Assembly: GCF_041296265.1 (NCBI RefSeq)
Contig: NC_091710.1
Location: forward strand, 49,915,622-49,979,621
Length of the DNA: 64,000 nt
Reading direction: 5' to 3'
Source of the DNA: Equus caballus
Lineage: Eukaryota; Chordata; Mammalia; Perissodactyla; Equidae
The notes beneath the pieces are model-generated. The model worked only from the letters and a program-made list of their open reading frames with translations, was not told the DNA's origin and did not search any database. Of the stretch, positions 61,342-64,000 are shown in pieces (the stretch's first letter is position 1; every line of letters begins with the position of its first letter). Both the position numbers and the translations under genes were made by a program.

Positions 61342-61860
61342 ATGTTGGCACACAATTCTCCATGGGTGTCTTGTGTCTGTGCTCTTCTAGTAGGCAGAGG
61401 CACTTGCTGCCTTTTTTCTAGACTATCTTTTCAAGGACGTTTGTATAGCAGATAGCCTTGGGACATAGAGATCAATGTCTTTCTCTGGAGCAGAGGGCAG
61501 GTTTGTTTATTGCACAGTATAATAATGATAATGGTCTCCCTCCAGGACAAAGTTTAGGCAAGATTGCTGCCCATTACAAAAGATCTGGGTTCCTAAAGCT
61601 TGGAGTTCCTCAGCTGTGGCGCAAACCCACTGCATGTGCAGCATACAGCTGGTCCCCTCCACATTGCCCCGGAGGGATTGGGAGGCAAGAGGAATTGATG
61701 CAAACACTCTGCTCTTGCTACTTTTTGTGCCACGAATAATAAAGTCCTTTGACTTGAAATAAAGTGTTTGATCCAGGTGGCTCATGTGTTCTGTCAGCAG
61801 CCTGAAACTATAGCAGGCTAATTGATTACGTTGCAAGCAGGGTAAAATCTCAGATCCCTC
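61342..61860 (+). repeat. 3' LTR of the right-hand retroviral fossil
   Basis: It begins TGTTGGCACACAATTCTCC after the purine tract 'aaatgaggggtgaaga'. AATAAAGTCC near 61,738 is the probable polyadenylation signal. The right boundary is approximate. I see no relation to the LTRs at 16.9 and 25.9 kb. Confidence 0.6.
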
Positions 61861-61869
61861 ACAGCGCTT

Positions 61870-63350
61870 GACAGGGAGGATTTTTGTTTATTTATTTATT
61901 TTAAGCATGCTTGGGAGTCATCGGGCTCTTAAATTTGTGGATTGATACCTTTCATTAATTTTGATAATCTTCCCAAATTTTGCGTCTGACTATTCCCTCT
62001 TTCCTCTCTTTCTAAGACCTTGATTAGACATGCACTAGATATTCTCACTGTATCTTCTATTCCTCTTGTTCTTTGTCTGTCTCTTTTATCCTGGTTGGTT
62101 TTCTTCTGACTTATCTTCAGGTGTACTAACTTTCTTTTAGTTATATCTAATCTGCTAATATACCTATCTGCTGAGTTAATTTCAGATATTGTGTTTTTCA
62201 GTTCTAGGATATCTATTATTTTATTTTTTGCTTTTTAGTTTTTCTTTTTGAGGAAGATTAACCCTGAGCTAACATCTGCTGCCAATCCTCCTCTTTTTGC
62301 TGAGGAAGACTGGCCCTGAGCTAACATGCCTGCCCATCTTCCTCTACTTTATATGTGGGACGCCTACCACAGCATGGCTTGCCAAGCAGTGCCATGTCCA
62401 TACCCGGGATCCGAACCAGTGAACCCCGGGCCGCCGGAGTGGAACATGCAAACTTAACCCCTGTGCCACTGGGCCAGCCCCTTTATTTTTTGCTTTTAAA
62501 TTGTGATGTCCTTTTTAAAGATTCCAGTTTCCTGCTGAGATGTTAAAATTTGGCTTCTGTCTCTATAAGCATAGTAAAATATTTGATATACATACTAATA
62601 TACATTTTGTATATTTCTGGAAATTTCACTATCTGGAATACCTATGAGTCTCTTTCTGTTGTTTGTTGTTGTTTGTGCTGGTTCTCATTCTTGCTGATAC
62701 ATCTTTTCATGTGTTTCCTTATTTGTGAATGAGTGCTAGATATATTTCAAAAAATATGTATAGAAGTAATTTAAGGCCTATGATATTACCTTCTTCCAAA
62801 GGACTTTTTTTTGTTGTTGCTTTCTGGCAGGTGCCCATGGATAGTAGCAAACTTGAATCACTTTATCCAATTTCCAGGATTGAAATTTTCTAGACCGTAT
62901 AGACTGTTGTCATTGGGAGGGGCTGGTTTATTTCTGGTCTGTTCTTACTCCTAGATTTCACCTCTTTTGGATATCAACTCAAGTGGTGAAGTGAGCACTT
63001 TACCGTGACCCTCAATCTTGGCAGGCCTTGTACTTCAACTTTCATTCCTTCTTTCCCCAAGAGCCCGTTAGAAGGATTGCTTAACCTCTCTGCCATCTCT
63101 TTGTGATAGTCAAAGCTTTTCATGTTCCTAGGGCACAAGTAGCCCCAAACCCTATGCCAGCCTCTCTGGATTTTCCTCTTGCCCTAAATTCTTGGCCTGA
63201 TGATTTCTCACTTTCTTCCTAGCTTGTTGATACTGAGAACATGATTTTAATATTTCATCCAGAAATTTTTGTTGTCTTCAATGGGAAGTTTGTTCTGAAT
63301 TAACTAGCCTGCCATACCAGAAGCCAGGATTTATTTATTTTGTCAGTTTA
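61870..63350 (-). mobile_element. Antisense L1 3'-UTR remnant interrupted by an ERE
   Basis: Landmarks in order on the plus strand: 'tttcagttctaggatatcta', 'ctgctgagatgttaaaattt', 'ttgtgctggttctcattct', 'agaagtaatttaaggcctat' and 'ctggcaggtgcccatggata'. These match the reverse of old L1M 3' ends as I recall them. The ERE at 62,236-62,481 splits it. Confidence 0.55.
62220..62497 (-). mobile_element. ERE SINE with target-site duplication
   Basis: The body is 62,236-62,481, near consensus (CGGGATCCGAACCAGTGAAC and the GGGCCAGCCCC head). The duplicated site TTTATTTTTTGCTTTT is perfect over 16 bp on both sides (62,220-62,235 and 62,482-62,497). It looks recent. Confidence 0.94.
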
Positions 63351-64000
63351 GTTTTTATTTTATTGCAGTGTAATTTACATTTATTTATTTGTTTGTTTTA
63401 TTTATTTTTTTTGAGGAAGAGTAGCCCTGAGCTAACATCTGCCACCAATCCTCTTTCTTTTTGCTGAGGAAGACTGGCCCTGAGCTAACATCTATGCCCA
63501 TCTTCCTCTAGTTTATATGTGGGATGCCTGCCACAGCATGGCTTGATAAGCAGTGACATGTCTGCACCCGGGATCTGAACCAGCAAACCTCGGGCTGCCG
63601 AAGCGGAACATGCAAACTTAACCACTACACCACTAGGCTGGCCCCAAGTGTAATTTACATTTAGTAAAATGCACAGATCATAAATATACAGTTGATGAGA
63701 GCTTTTTTTCTTCAAATATATATTCCATGTTACCATCACCCAAATAAAGATAGCTAATATTCCCATCTTCCTGGAAAGTTATCCCATTCTTCTTTCTGGT
63801 CAATCCTTCTGCCCCACCCCAACCCTAGAAATCAGTCTTTTAATTTATATCACTAGATATTTATATTGTTGATCTTAAACTTCATATAAAAGAAATCATA
63901 AACTATGTACTATTTTGCTCAACATACGTTTTTCACATTCATCTATGTCTTGCACATATCAATGGCTTAATCCTTTTATTGTTCAACTATATTAACTTAT
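63340..64000 (-). mobile_element. Antisense L1 3'-end remnant at the window edge
   Basis: 'tttattttattgcagtgtaa', 'gtaaaatgcacagatcataa', 'gttaccatcacccaaataaa', 'aacttcatataaaagaaatc' and 'ttcacattcatctatgtctt' follow the reversed 3' end of old L1 elements. It continues past 64,000. An ERE interrupts it. Confidence 0.6.
63367..63663 (-). mobile_element. ERE SINE with perfect target-site duplication
   Basis: The body is 63,384-63,646. The 17-bp site AGTGTAATTTACATTTA is identical at 63,367-63,383 and 63,647-63,663, so the insertion into the L1 remnant is recent on the scale of this window. Confidence 0.95.

Larger units (their letters stand above)
58600..61860 (+). mobile_element. Endogenous retrovirus fossil: RNase H/integrase, env and 3' LTR
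   Basis: In plus-strand order there is an RNase H-like piece at about 58,640-58,930 (AWFADG-like and 'NGLAVW' motifs), an integrase piece at about 59,040-59,290 (W-Q-F-D-Y-I motif), an envelope transmembrane-like piece at about 61,090-61,260 (LFSWLGPG, then a hydrophobic anchor) and an LTR from about 61,342 to 61,860. A purine-rich tract precedes the LTR. No 5' LTR or gag is recognised. The element is heavily broken and old (tens of millions of years). Confidence 0.75.

Noticed and set aside
43430-64000. A divergent gene or ASB5 first exon upstream of SPCS3
   Set aside because: No start codon context, splice donor with coding potential or second CpG island could be found.

Overview
This is a stretch of mammalian nuclear DNA, most likely from a horse or another equid. 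The main clue is a set of 15 copies of the ERE family, tRNA-derived SINEs known from perissodactyls. The other repeats are old shared eutherian ones (MIR, L2, L1, MaLR LTRs), and the one gene has introns and a CpG-island promoter. Nothing bacterial or viral in origin is active here.

The only intact protein gene I can support is SPCS3, the 22/23-kDa subunit of the ER signal peptidase complex. It lies on the minus strand, with five coding exons between 42,921 (ATG) and 34,781 (stop). The exons join in frame to 543 nt, giving 180 residues, the length I recall for the human protein. The promoter lies in a CpG island at about 42.39-43.33 kb. Intron 2 is a textbook U12-type AT-AC intron, spliced by the minor spliceosome, and is the most interesting host-gene signal in the window.

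Layout: 0-16.9 kb is intergenic, with scattered SINEs (one a nested pair), MIR and L2-like remnants, and an antisense retroviral pol fossil at 10.57-12.33 kb. 16.93-26.47 kb is a class I endogenous retrovirus fossil with both LTRs, into which six EREs have inserted. 26.48-28.7 kb holds L1 and LTR-like remnants. 28.7-34.7 kb is intergenic DNA plus the SPCS3 3' UTR, and 34.8-43.3 kb is SPCS3. 43.3-64 kb is upstream intergenic DNA with L2-like pieces, an L1 split by a MaLR LTR, a MIR split by another MaLR LTR, a second retroviral fossil at about 58.6-61.86 kb, and L1 3'-end remnants with two EREs at the right edge. From remembered human gene order (VEGFC - SPCS3 - ASB5), the left edge should face VEGFC and the right edge ASB5. 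Neither is visible here.

I found no new biological system. The points worth a second look are the AT-AC intron, a stress-element-like palindrome upstream of SPCS3, the layered insertions in the 17-26 kb provirus with LTRs that differ in minisatellite copy number, and a short unidentified minus-strand reading frame inside the second retroviral fossil. Repeat families are named from memory of their consensus sequences, so subfamily names are given only where I am confident.
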